In this document: positions 22,101 through 31,498 of the stretch, one piece after another | Layout: every line of letters begins with the position of its first letter | Position numbering within the stretch: position 1 is the first letter of the stretch | Assembly: GCA_900316015.1 (NCBI GenBank) | Contig: ONBG01000020.1 | Coordinates: forward strand, 1-52,549 | DNA: 52,549 nt | Direction of reading: 5' to 3' | DNA from: an uncultured Prevotella sp. | GTDB lineage: Bacteria > Bacteroidota > Bacteroidia > Bacteroidales > Bacteroidaceae | Notes under the pieces: model-generated | Told to the model about the DNA's origin: nothing | Seen by the model: only the letters and a program-made list of their open reading frames with translations | Databases searched by the model: none | Translations under genes and position numbers: made by a program

Positions 22101-23338
22101 AGCCTAAGGTCTATCGGAAGGAAGACGTACATCGCAAGATCTTAGCACCGTATATGACAGAATACCTCACCCCGATCCTCTCTCCGTTGCTCTACCTCGC
22201 AGGCTATGACCTCCAAGTATTGCCACCCAGCGACGAAGAGAGTGCACAATTAGGACTGAAATACGCCAACAATGAAGTATGCTACCCTGCTACCTTGATT
22301 GTTGGGGACATTGTGAAAGCCTTACAATCCGGCAGATATGACAGGGAAGACATTGCCATTGCCATGACCCAAACAGGTGGTCAATGCCGTGCAACCAATT
22401 ATGCGGGACTGATCAAAAGAGCGATGGTTGCTACCGGCTTCAAAGATATTCCCCTCATCACCATAGGTGTCACCTCACAAGGAGATGGCGAGAACGAACA
22501 AGAAGGATTCAATATACCGTGGCTGAAATATGCAGGCATAATCGTTACATCCCTGTTGTATTGCGATACGATTTCTAAGATGTACCATGCTGCCATCATT
22601 AGAGAGGCCTCTCCTGGATTGGCAGCTGGCCTAAGGGACAAATACCTCAAAGCAGCCGATAACCGCATCCGCAGGAATGACACAAACGGCATCATGGATT
22701 TGATAGAAGATGCTGCAAAGGAATTTGATGCGATTACCGCCGACAAAGAAGTACCCGCTGTTGGGATCGTTGGTGAGATATTCCTAAAGTTCAACCCATT
22801 CGCACATCAATATCTTGAAAAGAATATCATCAGCAAAGGCCTTGAAATCATTCCTCCGCTCATTTCTCCGTTCTTTCTCCAGGAATTCGTTAATGTGATC
22901 GTTCAAAAGCACTTAGGTCTCTCCTGCTCGAAGGCTCCAGACTGGATCGTCAAAGGACTCTATGGGCTCATCAACCGGCGCATGAAGAAAGTCAACAAAG
23001 TAGCGGGATCATTCCGTTATTTCCGCCCCTTCACCAACATTTTCGATGAAGCAAAAGCCGTTGAAGAGAACCAGGTCGTATCTCTTGCCGCTCAATTTGG
23101 GGAAGGCTGGTTGCTTCCTGCAGACATTATCTCCTTAGTAAAGAGTGGGGTCTACAACATTATTTCCCTACAACCGTTCGGTTGTATCGCCAACCATATC
23201 ATTTCAAAAGGGATCGAGAAGCGGCTCCATGAGCTGTATCCGGAGCTCAACCTCGTCTCACTCGATTTTGATAGTGGTGTCAGCACAGTCAATGTAACAA
23301 ATCGACTGCTCTTGTTCTTGGATAATATTGCCGTTTAG
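19127..23338 (+). CDS. 2-hydroxyacyl-CoA dehydratase activase-like giant protein
   Basis: 1403 residues. Two tandem BadF/BcrA-type ASKHA ATPase domains are visible: GLDVGSTTAKIVVLD at the N-terminus and GIDSGSTTTKIIAT at about residue 322. Each has a CAGGTGAF or CSSGCGTF motif where family members hold a bridging [4Fe-4S] cluster. A cysteine cluster follows (QCKGCENQCLVSRY, GNKCEK; about 605-640). Then come a DUF2229-like region and a HgdB-like dehydratase-type domain (LAGRPYHTDPLVQHKL, TQTGGQCRATNY). The family delivers low-potential electrons to dehydratases or reductases under anaerobic conditions. No separate dehydratase subunit gene lies nearby, so the fused C-terminal part may be the partner. 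The physiological substrate is unknown. Confidence 0.87.
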   Translation: MNATYYRVGLDVGSTTAKIVVLDENGNIAYSNYERHHAHVKELVSQYFNSIQQKLGDIKCTICVTGSVGMSTAEQLHAEFVQEVVAATVFAKARYPQAKALIDIGGEDAKVVFFNGKNMELRMNGNCAGGTGAFIDQMSVLMGISNHEMSQRAMSATRVYPMAARCGVFAKTDVQNLMSRNLPEENIAASIFHSIAVQTVTTLSHGCTFTAPILLCGGPLTFMPALRKAFADYLQMDGEKDFITSTFSNLIPAMGCALRSKGEGIRLPQLQERLQRKEIQTWKSALQPLFLSEDDHAQWLAEKQKYATPILGLKAGKEKVIIGIDSGSTTTKIIATRPNGDILFTYYAPNLGNPITAVKKGLYELKEQTVKANCEIEIVGSCSTGYGEELIKAAFNLDAGIIETMAHYRAASHLMPDVSFILDIGGQDMKAIFVEHGAVVRMELNEACSSGCGTFIQTFARNLEYGIADFAKIACTAPAPCDLGTRCTVFMNSKVKQVMREGATVADISAGLAYSVIKNCLYKVLKLRGNDTLGQHIVVQGGTMKNDSVVRAFELLTQTKVARSNIPEMMGAYGCALSAAHHQATARSLDDLLAGATYETRMLQCKGCENQCLVSRYKFKDHNFYSGNKCEKVFNNKGENHVHGENIYDIKYKLLFDRPTTEKEGSIHRRIGIPRVLNMYEDYPFWNKLLTTCGFEVVLSEKSTFTKYERALGSVMSDNICFPAKLVHSHIQELEGKDVERIFMPYVIYEKNDDERTINSYNCPIVSAYSDVVRSSMDLSVPLDAPVINFSNQKLLRKQVSHYLQALGIGENTIERAFNAAWEAQEDYANEIKGEAERILKESQNAGRITILLAGRPYHTDPLVQHKLSEMIATLGVDVISDDIVRGDNETDSGETYLVKQWAYMNRIIKAGQWAAIQGGRIHFIQMTSFGCGPDSFIQDEIRDILRRHGKPFTLLKIDDVSNIGSLKLRVRSLIESLHDYQYRQHAIPFEQPKVYRKEDVHRKILAPYMTEYLTPILSPLLYLAGYDLQVLPPSDEESAQLGLKYANNEVCYPATLIVGDIVKALQSGRYDREDIAIAMTQTGGQCRATNYAGLIKRAMVATGFKDIPLITIGVTSQGDGENEQEGFNIPWLKYAGIIVTSLLYCDTISKMYHAAIIREASPGLAAGLRDKYLKAADNRIRRNDTNGIMDLIEDAAKEFDAITADKEVPAVGIVGEIFLKFNPFAHQYLEKNIISKGLEIIPPLISPFFLQEFVNVIVQKHLGLSCSKAPDWIVKGLYGLINRRMKKVNKVAGSFRYFRPFTNIFDEAKAVEENQVVSLAAQFGEGWLLPADIISLVKSGVYNIISLQPFGCIANHIISKGIEKRLHELYPELNLVSLDFDSGVSTVNVTNRLLLFLDNIAV

Positions 23339-23379
23339 GAGCCTCAACAAAATTTCATGATAATAATCAAAAATTATTT

Positions 23380-23409
23380 TTTGATTCTCAATTATTATTC
23401 GTAATTTTG
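23380..23409 (+). promoter_or_regulatory. Promoter of the cysE-led operon
   Basis: TTTG at 23380-23383 and TAATTTTG at 23402-23409, 18-bp spacing, 24 bp before the ATG at 23433. An A+T-rich inverted sequence (aatcaaaaa/ttttttgatt) overlaps it and may end the previous transcript. Confidence 0.6.
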
Positions 23410-23432
23410 TACCCGTATAACGAGTAAAGGAG

Positions 23433-24335
23433 ATGAATACTCAGGGCTTGACTCAATTATTGACACAAACGGTAGAAGAACTATCTCAACCAGAATCATT
23501 GAAAGGTCTCTTCCACCAGCATCAGGACGGAACACCGCTTCCTTCAGGCAAGGCGCTTGAAGAGATCATTGAATTGTCAAGAGCCATCCTTTTCCCTGGT
23601 TACTATGGAAAATCTTCGGTTAATACGAAGACCATCAAATACAATATTGGCGTCAATGTTGAGAAGTTGCATCAGCTGCTCTCAGAACAGATCTTGGCAG
23701 GACTCTGCTTTTGCTCTTCCGATAATGAAAATAAGGATGCCCCCCTATCCCTTTCATCCTTGAAAGAGCAGTCACGAGCATTGTCTGCAGAGCTCATTTC
23801 GCGTCTGCCGAAAATCCGCAAGGTACTTGCTACCGATGTCATCGCAGCCTACAATGGTGATCCTGCAGCGGAGAGTTTAGGAGAAATCATCTCCTGTTAT
23901 CCGATTATCAAGGTGCTGACCATCTATCGAGTTGCCCATGAACTGGTATCGTTGAAAGTTCCACTTATCTCCAGGATGATGACGGAGATCGCGCATTCTG
24001 AGACCGGTGTCGATATTCACCCGGCAGCCACGATCGGCAACTATTTTACAATTGACCATGGGACTGGGGTTGTGATTGGTGCCACCTGTGTAATTGGCAA
24101 TAATGTTAAGCTTTACCAAGGCGTCACCTTGGGTGCCAAAAGCTTTCCACTTGATGAAAACGGGAACCCCATCAAGGGAATCCCCCGTCATCCCATTATC
24201 GGTGACAACGTCGTAATCTATGCCAATGCCACAGTTTTAGGAAGGATACACATTGGTGACGGGTGTGTCGTCGGAGCGAATGTTTGGGTCACAGAAGACA
24301 TGGAGCCCCAAACCAAGAAATACAAGAAAAGTTGA
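23433..24335 (+). CDS. cysE: Serine O-acetyltransferase (EpsC/CysE type)
   Basis: 300 residues. The N-terminal helical domain is followed by a left-handed beta-helix of hexapeptide repeats: TGVDIHPAATIGNYFTIDHGTGVVIGATCVIGNNVKLYQGVTLGAK with the conserved DHGTG loop, then IGDNVVIYANATVLGRIHIGDG. It makes O-acetylserine from serine and acetyl-CoA, the first step of cysteine synthesis, in the cytoplasm. Length and N-terminal extension match the EpsC subgroup common in Bacteroidetes. Start chosen after AAAGGAG. It is followed after 42 bp by an rRNA methyltransferase gene in the same direction. Confidence 0.9.
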   Translation: MNTQGLTQLLTQTVEELSQPESLKGLFHQHQDGTPLPSGKALEEIIELSRAILFPGYYGKSSVNTKTIKYNIGVNVEKLHQLLSEQILAGLCFCSSDNENKDAPLSLSSLKEQSRALSAELISRLPKIRKVLATDVIAAYNGDPAAESLGEIISCYPIIKVLTIYRVAHELVSLKVPLISRMMTEIAHSETGVDIHPAATIGNYFTIDHGTGVVIGATCVIGNNVKLYQGVTLGAKSFPLDENGNPIKGIPRHPIIGDNVVIYANATVLGRIHIGDGCVVGANVWVTEDMEPQTKKYKKS

Positions 24336-24377
24336 TCCTACAAAGAAATTATAAACTTAATAGATATTTAACTAAAA

Positions 24378-25832
24378 ATGGAATTCGAACTCATCGCCAA
24401 GACATTTATGGGACTGGAGCCCGTTTTGGCACAGGAGCTTACCCAACTGGGTGCAAACAATGTTCAAATCGGACGCCGCATGGTGTCTTTCTCTGGTAAT
24501 AAGGAAATGATGTATCGTGCCAACTTCCAGTTGCACACAGCCATTCGTATTCTAAAACCTATCAAGCACTTCAAAGCACGCTCTGCGGATGAAGTGTATG
24601 AGGAGATCAAGAAGATCGATTGGTCCCAATATATCGAGAAAGGAAAGACTTTCTCAGTTGACTCTGTCGTCTATTCTGAGGAATTCCGCAACTCACGCTT
24701 TGTGACCTATAAAGTTAAAGATGCCATTGTAGACCAATTCAGGGAAAAGACCGGGGAACGTCCTAACATCTCTGTCTCCAATCCAGACATTCGCTTGAAC
24801 ATACACATTGCAGAAGATAATGCAACCTTGAGCTTGGACTCCAGTGGAGAAAGCCTTCATCGCCGTGGCTATAGACAGGAGAGCGTAGAGGCTCCCTTGA
24901 ACGAAGTTTTAGCAGCAGGCATGATCCTGATGACCGGTTGGAAGGGAGAAACCGACTTCATTGATCCTATGTGCGGGTCTGGAACCCTCCTGATTGAAGC
25001 AGCTCTTATCGCACATAACATGAGTCCAGGCATTTTCCGGAAGGAATTTGCATTCGAAAAATGGGCAGATTACGACCCTGATCTCTTTGACAGCATCTAC
25101 AATGACGACTCTAAAGAGCGTGAGTTCACCCACCATATCTATGGATATGACGTAGACATGAAAGCTGTCAACACTGCCAGACTAAATGTCAAGGCTGCTG
25201 GTTTGTCTAATGACATCTCTGTAGAACAACAAGACTTTAAGGATTTCAAGCAACCTCAGGAGAAAGCGATCATGGTTACGAACCCGCCCTATGGGGAGCG
25301 CATCTCTACGCCGAATCTGTTAGGGACCTACAAAATGATCGGCGAACGATTAAAGCATCAATTCATGGGCAATAATGCATGGATCCTAAGTTACCGTGAA
25401 GAATGCTTCGACCAAATCGGACTAAAGCCTTCTATCAAGATTCCCTTGTATAACGGGTCATTAGAATGCGAATTCCGGAAATATTCCATGTTCAATGGGA
25501 AGTTGAAAGAATTCCGCAGCGAAGGAGGCATTGTCAAGACGGACGAAGAGAAAAAGCAGATGGCAGAGAAGCACAGGTTCAAGAAAAACCGTGAGTTTAA
25601 AAAACGACTGGAAGAAGAAGAGGAGAATGAGGAAGGCGATATCCGTTCCTTTAAATTCCATACCTTTGACAAAGGTAACCACAAAGACCGGCGCGATGAC
25701 CGGAGAAGAGACGACCGAAGAAGCAGCAGGCGTGACGATGACCGAGGTGGAAAGCGCTTCGACAAAGGCGGAAAGCGTGGCAATGGACGTGACTATGGTA
25801 AAAAATATAGGAGGTATGATGATGAAGATTAA
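24378..25832 (+). CDS. THUMP-domain class I rRNA methyltransferase (RlmL N-domain/YpsC-like)
   Basis: 484 residues. An N-terminal ferredoxin-like/THUMP domain (about 1-155) binds RNA. The Rossmann methyltransferase domain has DPMCGSGTLLIEAA (SAM motif I) and NPPYGERI (catalytic NPPY, N2-guanine type). These enzymes methylate guanine in 23S rRNA. The C-terminal about 60 residues are an Arg/Asp/Gly/Lys low-complexity tail (for example RRDDRRRDDRRSSRRDDDRG), probably disordered and RNA-binding, which is not part of the core family. The stop overlaps the next gene by 11 bases. Confidence 0.88.
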   Translation: MEFELIAKTFMGLEPVLAQELTQLGANNVQIGRRMVSFSGNKEMMYRANFQLHTAIRILKPIKHFKARSADEVYEEIKKIDWSQYIEKGKTFSVDSVVYSEEFRNSRFVTYKVKDAIVDQFREKTGERPNISVSNPDIRLNIHIAEDNATLSLDSSGESLHRRGYRQESVEAPLNEVLAAGMILMTGWKGETDFIDPMCGSGTLLIEAALIAHNMSPGIFRKEFAFEKWADYDPDLFDSIYNDDSKEREFTHHIYGYDVDMKAVNTARLNVKAAGLSNDISVEQQDFKDFKQPQEKAIMVTNPPYGERISTPNLLGTYKMIGERLKHQFMGNNAWILSYREECFDQIGLKPSIKIPLYNGSLECEFRKYSMFNGKLKEFRSEGGIVKTDEEKKQMAEKHRFKKNREFKKRLEEEEENEEGDIRSFKFHTFDKGNHKDRRDDRRRDDRRSSRRDDDRGGKRFDKGGKRGNGRDYGKKYRRYDDED

Positions 25833-27984
25833 TGCTGTTATTCCATTTTTAGGACTCGTTTTCTTAGCATGTTTCTGTAGCAATCAGATGAAAGCTCAAA
25901 AAGAATTCACACTGGAAGACTTGAACTTCGGAGGCACGAACTACCATCAAATGGTTCCGAAGTATCGCTATACGACTTGGTGGGGTGATGAGTTGATTCA
26001 TTTGGAACCAGAGGAATGCTTCATCGTGGATAAGAACACGGGCAAGGAAAGGAAACTCTTCACCCTTGAAGAGCTCAATAAGATGGTTGGCACCAACGAT
26101 TCCAATAAGATCTACTCTTGTTACAGTGCCAAGTTCCCGTATGCAAAACAGACCTATGTCTTGCTCAGAAGTGGGAAAGATCGGATCTTAGTTGATTGGA
26201 AGAAAGGAAAGAAAATATGGGGGCAACCTGCTGAAGGGCAACAATTTGCTGACTTTAACCCGACCAGCAGGAATGTTGCATTTGTCAAGGACCATCAGTT
26301 GTTCGTAGCTCAGGCTAATGGAAAAACAAAGCAGTTAACAACAGACGGCAGTCGTGAAATTGTTTATGGACAAAGCGTTCACCGCGATGAATTCGGCATT
26401 AGCAAAGGAACATTCTGGGACAACGACGGGCAGAAGTTGGCTTTCTATCGGATGGATCAAAGCATGGTAGCAGATTATCCGCAAGTGAATATCTTTGCAC
26501 GTGAAGCACAATACGAGCCCGACAAATATCCAATGGCTGGTATGACCAGCCACCAGGTGACCGTAGGAGTCTATGATGTCAAGACAGGACAGACCCTTTA
26601 CCTGAAAGCAGGAGACCCTACCGATCGATATTTTACCAATATAGCCTGGAGTCCAGATAACAAGACGATCTATATATTTGAACTTAACCGCGACCAAAAC
26701 GTTTGTCAGTTGATTAGCTATGATGCGGAAACCGGCAACAAGCTCGGCGTGATCTATGAAGAGAAAGACAGTAAATATGTAGAGCCCCTCCATCCGATCC
26801 AATTTTTGCCTTGGGACAACAGCAAATTTATCATGCAAAGTCAGAAGGATGGATATAACCATCTTTACCTCTTTACGAAAGAAGGCAAGGAACTGAAGCA
26901 GATTACCCAGGGGAAATGGGTTGTCATGGACGTTCTCGGATTTGACAAGAAGCATCATAGCATTATCTACCAATCCAATGAGTTGAGCCCTATCCAGCAA
27001 AACATCTTTGTCGTCAACGTTGACAACAACAAGCGGGCTCTGATGGATGACAATGGAAAAGGCTGGCATAATGGCATACTGAGCGAAAGTGGACAATACT
27101 TCGTTGACAGCTACTCTACTCCAACCATCCCCCGTAACATTGCCATTATCAACATCAACAACGGAAAGCGAACCCGGTTTTTCAAGGCTGAAGACCCTTG
27201 GAAGGGTTACAATGTACCAGAATACTCCTGCGGGACGATCAAAGCCGCGGATGGCGTTACTGACCTGTACTATCGGATGGTGAAGCCTATCAACTTTGAT
27301 CCTTCCAAGAAATATCCCACTATCGTATATGTCTATGGAGGGCCACATGCCCACAACGTCGACGCGCGATGGCATTATAGCAGCAGAGGATGGGAAACCT
27401 ACATGGCACAGAAAGGCTATTTACTGTTCATCCTCGATAACAGAGGCTCTGAGAACAGAGGGAAAGCCTTCGAACAGGCTACATTCCGGCAGTTAGGACA
27501 GACAGAGATGAAAGACCAAATGAAAGGGGTTGAATACTTGAAATCACTCCCTTACGTTGATTCTGACAAGATCGGCGTTCACGGATGGAGTTTCGGCGGG
27601 TTCATGACGATTTCGCTGATGACTAACTATCCTGATGTATTTAAAGTAGGAGTTGCCGGAGGACCTGTCATCGATTGGAAGTGGTACGAGGTTATGTACG
27701 GTGAGCGTTACATGGATACGCCCCAGACCAATCCAGAAGGATATGAGAAGACCTCTCTGTTGCATAAGGCAAAGGACCTGAAAGGCAAGTTATTGATTAT
27801 CACTGGATACAATGATAAGACCGTCGTTCCCCAGCACTGTCTGTCATTCTTGTCCGCTTGCATCCAGGCTGGAACACAGCCAGACTTCTTCGTATATCCC
27901 GGTGAGCCGCATAACATGCGCGGCCATCAGAGTACTCACCTACATGAGAAAATCTCACAATATTTCTTTGATTATTTAAAATAA
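25822..27984 (+). CDS. Dipeptidyl-peptidase IV-type serine peptidase (S9B)
   Basis: 720 residues from the ATG at 25822, placed 7 bp after TAGGAGGT; the frame is open upstream inside the methyltransferase gene but that part is a shadow. A signal sequence ([19 protein letters not shown]) directs export. The N-terminal beta-propeller spans about 60-460, followed by an alpha/beta-hydrolase domain with Ser590 in GWSFGG, Asp665 in GYNDKT and His697 in EPHNMRG. DPP-IV-like enzymes remove dipeptides, usually X-Pro, from peptide N-termini and serve peptide utilisation in periplasm or envelope. Substrate preference is inferred from the family. Confidence 0.9.
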   Translation: MKINAVIPFLGLVFLACFCSNQMKAQKEFTLEDLNFGGTNYHQMVPKYRYTTWWGDELIHLEPEECFIVDKNTGKERKLFTLEELNKMVGTNDSNKIYSCYSAKFPYAKQTYVLLRSGKDRILVDWKKGKKIWGQPAEGQQFADFNPTSRNVAFVKDHQLFVAQANGKTKQLTTDGSREIVYGQSVHRDEFGISKGTFWDNDGQKLAFYRMDQSMVADYPQVNIFAREAQYEPDKYPMAGMTSHQVTVGVYDVKTGQTLYLKAGDPTDRYFTNIAWSPDNKTIYIFELNRDQNVCQLISYDAETGNKLGVIYEEKDSKYVEPLHPIQFLPWDNSKFIMQSQKDGYNHLYLFTKEGKELKQITQGKWVVMDVLGFDKKHHSIIYQSNELSPIQQNIFVVNVDNNKRALMDDNGKGWHNGILSESGQYFVDSYSTPTIPRNIAIININNGKRTRFFKAEDPWKGYNVPEYSCGTIKAADGVTDLYYRMVKPINFDPSKKYPTIVYVYGGPHAHNVDARWHYSSRGWETYMAQKGYLLFILDNRGSENRGKAFEQATFRQLGQTEMKDQMKGVEYLKSLPYVDSDKIGVHGWSFGGFMTISLMTNYPDVFKVGVAGGPVIDWKWYEVMYGERYMDTPQTNPEGYEKTSLLHKAKDLKGKLLIITGYNDKTVVPQHCLSFLSACIQAGTQPDFFVYPGEPHNMRGHQSTHLHEKISQYFFDYLK

Positions 27985-27992
27985 GCATCATC

Positions 27993-29261
27993 ATGAAGAT
28001 ATTACTGTTAGGAGGAGGCGGTCGCGAGCATGCCTTGGCATGGAAGATCGCACAGAGCAAGAAGGTAGACCAATTGTTCATTGCGCCAGGCAATGCCGGC
28101 ACGGCTAATGTGGGCGAGAACGTTGACATTGATGTCGATGATTTCGAACGGATCAAGGAATTTGCCGTTGGCCATCAGATCGACATGGTTGTCGTTGGAC
28201 CAGAAGACCCCTTAGTAAAAGGGATCTATGATGAGTTCAAGAACGACACCCGTACCAAGGACATCCCTGTAATTGGTCCCTCCAAGCAGGGAGCGGTCTT
28301 AGAGGGATCAAAAGATTTCGCCAAAGGATTCATGCAGCGCCATCATATCCCAACAGCGAAATACCATACCTTCAACGGCACAACCATCAACGAAGGACTG
28401 AAATTCTTGGAAACACTTCAGCCACCTTACGTACTGAAGGCAGACGGACTTTGCGCCGGCAAGGGTGTCTTGATCGTGCCCACCCTCGAAGAAGCCAAGA
28501 AAGAATTCCAGGATATGCTACACGGGATGTTTGGGAACGCCTCAGCAAGTGTAGTCATTGAAGAATTCTTAAGTGGCATTGAATGCTCCGTATTCGTCCT
28601 CACCGATGGGAAACACTACAAGATATTGCCAGAAGCAAAAGACTATAAGCGTATCGGGGAGCATGACACAGGATTAAACACCGGTGGAATGGGAAGTGTA
28701 TCCCCAGTTCCCTTCGCTGATCAAGCTTGGATGAAGAAAGTAGAAGACCGCATCATCCGTCCTACAGTGGAAGGTCTTGCAGAAGAGCATATCGACTACA
28801 AGGGATTCATATTCTTCGGATTGATCAACGTGAAGGGAGATCCAATGGTCATTGAATACAACTGCCGTATGGGCGACCCAGAAACCGAGACCGTCATGTT
28901 GCGACTGAAAAGTGATATTGTCGATCTATTCGAGGGAGTCGTTAAAGGAGACTTAGACCAGCGTCCCATTGAATTTGATGACCGTTCTGCAGTCTGTGTG
29001 ATGTTGGTAAGTGGTGGTTATCCCCAAAAATATGTGAAGGGCTATCCCATCACAGGACTGGACCAAGTAGAAGATAGCATCGTTTTCCATAGCGGCACCA
29101 GTCTGAAAGATGGAAGCATCGTAACCAATGGCGGGCGTGTCATTGCCGTCAGCAGCTATGGGAAGACCAAGGAAAGTGCCTTGGAAAAAAGTTTCCAAGA
29201 AGCCCAGAAGATACAATTCAAGGATAAATATTTTCGCAGTGACATCGGTCAGGACCTTTAA
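27993..29261 (+). CDS. purD: Phosphoribosylamine-glycine ligase
   Basis: 422 residues, full length for PurD. The N-terminal [14 protein letters not shown] loop, the ATP-grasp middle domain with [11 protein letters not shown] and the [13 protein letters not shown] metal and phosphate-binding motif are all present. Catalyses ATP-dependent joining of glycine to phosphoribosylamine in purine synthesis, cytoplasmic. It follows the peptidase gene after 8 bp. No other pur gene is in the window. Confidence 0.95.
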   Translation: MKILLLGGGGREHALAWKIAQSKKVDQLFIAPGNAGTANVGENVDIDVDDFERIKEFAVGHQIDMVVVGPEDPLVKGIYDEFKNDTRTKDIPVIGPSKQGAVLEGSKDFAKGFMQRHHIPTAKYHTFNGTTINEGLKFLETLQPPYVLKADGLCAGKGVLIVPTLEEAKKEFQDMLHGMFGNASASVVIEEFLSGIECSVFVLTDGKHYKILPEAKDYKRIGEHDTGLNTGGMGSVSPVPFADQAWMKKVEDRIIRPTVEGLAEEHIDYKGFIFFGLINVKGDPMVIEYNCRMGDPETETVMLRLKSDIVDLFEGVVKGDLDQRPIEFDDRSAVCVMLVSGGYPQKYVKGYPITGLDQVEDSIVFHSGTSLKDGSIVTNGGRVIAVSSYGKTKESALEKSFQEAQKIQFKDKYFRSDIGQDL

Positions 29262-29300
29262 ACGGTCTTGACCCTGTCCAATCTATGAGGAAAATGATAC

Positions 29301-30242
29301 ATGTCTATTAAGAGAGTACAAAACAAAATCGCCGAAAGCAGGTATACCATGCCAATCACTGCAGTGTATGCGACTGTCGTTTGCATACTCGGTGGCATGG
29401 TGGAAAACCATTGGTGGCTACAATTTGGATGCTTAGCGGTTTCGACATTCCTCATGATCGGACTAAACAACACCAACGCACTGATCCGGATATACAGTCG
29501 GATGGTATCCTGCTCGTTCATGGTATTATGCTGCGCGACGAACTTACTATTCCCATCTGTAGAGGGAGGAATCACAGAGCTCTGCTTCATTGCCTTTCTA
29601 CTGTCATTCTTCCATGCTTATCAGGATAAGTCAGCCACCATTTGGGTCTTCTATGCTTTCCTCTGTCTGGGATTGTCTTCTCTTCTGTTTGTTCAGATTC
29701 TCTACTTCGTACCCATTCTATGGATCTTGCTCAAGTTCAAGATCATGGCATTCAGTGGCAAGAATTTCTGGGCATCTATCTTAGGCTTGATCATTCCTTA
29801 TTGGTTTGTGGGTGGATATTATGTTTACACAGGGCAATACCAAGAGCATTTAGAGCATTTCCTAACGATTGCAAACCTCCAGCCAATGTGCGACTTAAGC
29901 CTTCTATCGGAACACCAGATCGTCAGCTTTTCCTATGTCTTCATTTTGTTGCTGACTGGCACGATCCATTTTTTACGGAATAGCTATAAAGACAAGATAC
30001 GCACTCGCATGCTATATGAGATTTTTATCATCATCAGCTTATGCGACATAGCGTTCCTCGTCTTACAGCCTCAGCATTACGATGAGCTCATGCGTATCCT
30101 GATCATCTGTACGTCTCCACTCATCGGGCATTTCTTAGCATTAACGAGAACGAAGGTCACCAACATCGCGTTCTTCGCCATTCTTCTATTGTCATTACTG
30201 GTAACCGCTTATAACCTATGGGTGCCTTCGTTGATTTTTTAA
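29301..30242 (+). CDS. Polytopic inner-membrane protein, unknown function
   Basis: 313 residues with about eight to nine predicted transmembrane segments spread over the length (for example about 17-33, 39-55, 92-107, 115-135, 155-172, 205-222, 235-252, 260-280, 290-308) and no catalytic motif. I recognise no named family with confidence; it looks like a Bacteroidetes conserved membrane protein. Its end overlaps the start of the YqaA/DedA gene by 25 bases, suggesting a joint role in envelope biology. Confidence 0.75.
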   Translation: MSIKRVQNKIAESRYTMPITAVYATVVCILGGMVENHWWLQFGCLAVSTFLMIGLNNTNALIRIYSRMVSCSFMVLCCATNLLFPSVEGGITELCFIAFLLSFFHAYQDKSATIWVFYAFLCLGLSSLLFVQILYFVPILWILLKFKIMAFSGKNFWASILGLIIPYWFVGGYYVYTGQYQEHLEHFLTIANLQPMCDLSLLSEHQIVSFSYVFILLLTGTIHFLRNSYKDKIRTRMLYEIFIIISLCDIAFLVLQPQHYDELMRILIICTSPLIGHFLALTRTKVTNIAFFAILLLSLLVTAYNLWVPSLIF

Positions 30243-30670
30243 TGAATTATGGCTACTGGGGAATGCTCATTGCGGCTTTCTTAGCCGGCAGCTTCGTTCC
30301 CTTCAGTAGCGAGGCTGTCATGTTAGGATTAATGGCAGTAGGCTTAAATCCTGTTCCCTTAGTGGTTTATGGAACTGTAGGCAATGTAGCGGGTTCCATG
30401 TTCAACTATGGAGTGGGTAGGTTAGGAAAGACCGTTTGGATAGAGAAGTACTTACATGTCAAGAAAGACAAGTTGGACCAAGCCCAGAGATTCATGGCAG
30501 GACATGGTGCTTGGATGGGTTTCTTTGCTTTTATCCCCATTTTAGGGAGTGCCATTACCATCGTATTAGGTCTGATGAGGTCAAACATCATGATCTCTCT
30601 GATCAGCATCACCTTAGGCAAAGCCATTCGATATATATTATTAGTTTTCGGGGTAAATTTATTTTTATAG
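30218..30670 (+). CDS. YqaA/DedA-family small membrane protein
   Basis: 150 residues with about four hydrophobic segments. Family features are GYWGMLIAAFLAGSFVPFSSEAVMLGL, a GNVAGSMFNYGVGR motif and AHGAWMGFFAFIPILGSAI-like sequences (here GHGAWMGFFAFIPILGS). DedA-superfamily proteins help flip or recycle lipid carriers; YqaA members are less studied. The ATG at 30218 aligns best with family N-termini, though the ATG at 30242 would give TAATG coupling. Three bases before the next gene. Confidence 0.82.
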   Translation: MGAFVDFLMNYGYWGMLIAAFLAGSFVPFSSEAVMLGLMAVGLNPVPLVVYGTVGNVAGSMFNYGVGRLGKTVWIEKYLHVKKDKLDQAQRFMAGHGAWMGFFAFIPILGSAITIVLGLMRSNIMISLISITLGKAIRYILLVFGVNLFL

Positions 30671-30673
30671 CGT

Positions 30674-31498
30674 ATGAAAAGATTTTTCTTGATCGGTTTG
30701 GTCAGTATCTTGCTCGCATCTTGCGGTCCTACGGCATCCAACAAGAGGGTAATCATGGTTTCTATTGAACCCTTACGTTATTTCACGAATCAGATCGCGG
30801 GAGACAAGTTCGAGGTCTACACCATGGTACAACCCGGGAACAATCCCGAGACCTATGAACCCACAGCACAACAGATGATGGCTCTCGCCAAGAGTGACTT
30901 GTTTATCAAGATAGGAGGATTAGGGTTCGAACGTACCTGGATGAAAAAAATCGAAGCCAATGCGCCCCATACCATCATCATCAATTCATCAGATGGGATC
31001 ATCCCGATAAGAACGATGAATGGCATTGAAGACCCCCACACCTGGATGAGTTGCGTCAACGCTGTTATCATGGCCAGGAATATCTATCAGTCTCTTGCAG
31101 AGATAGACAGTAAAGACAGCCTATACTTTAAGAAGAACTTGGAAGAACTCATCTCCACTATACGGGAAACGAACACCAAAGTGAGGGAAAACATCACGAA
31201 AGACAAGCACACTTCTTTCCTGATCAATCATCCGGCACTCTCCTATTATGCCCAAGAGTATGGCCTGAACCAAATCCCCATCGAAGAGGAAGGCAGAGAA
31301 CCTGGTCCCATCCAGCTCAAGGAAATCATCACAATGGCAAAGAAGAAACAAGTGAGGACATTGTTCTTGCAAAAGGACTTTGCAAACCGCAACACGAAAA
31401 TCATTGCCAAAAGCGTAGGGGCTGAGACGGTTCCCATCAATCCCTTGAGCTATGATTGGGAGAAAGAAATGATTGGTATTGCAGAAAAACTTAAGTAG
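30674..31498 (+). CDS. Metal ABC transporter substrate-binding lipoprotein (ZnuA/TroA-like)
   Basis: 274 residues with a lipobox ending LLASC (Cys17). The cluster A-I binding-protein fold is seen, with metal ligands at DPHTW (His122), NHPALSYYA (His186) and a C-terminal acidic position. The usual first ligand His in the PHxYEP motif is Glu59 (NNPETYEP), so metal preference may differ from classical ZnuA. No permease or ATPase gene follows; the next 280 bp is non-coding and then an unrelated gene starts. It therefore must use transporter components encoded elsewhere, or has lost them. Confidence 0.85.
   Translation: MKRFFLIGLVSILLASCGPTASNKRVIMVSIEPLRYFTNQIAGDKFEVYTMVQPGNNPETYEPTAQQMMALAKSDLFIKIGGLGFERTWMKKIEANAPHTIIINSSDGIIPIRTMNGIEDPHTWMSCVNAVIMARNIYQSLAEIDSKDSLYFKKNLEELISTIRETNTKVRENITKDKHTSFLINHPALSYYAQEYGLNQIPIEEEGREPGPIQLKEIITMAKKKQVRTLFLQKDFANRNTKIIAKSVGAETVPINPLSYDWEKEMIGIAEKLK

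Noticed and set aside
25531-25821. Long N-terminal extension of the DPP-IV-type peptidase frame
   Set aside because: It overlaps the methyltransferase gene out of frame, is very basic with no family match, and a strong ribosome site plus signal peptide start at 25822.
26335-27375. Minus-strand frame of 346 codons
   Set aside because: It lies fully antisense inside the peptidase gene with its intact catalytic domain; no family features.
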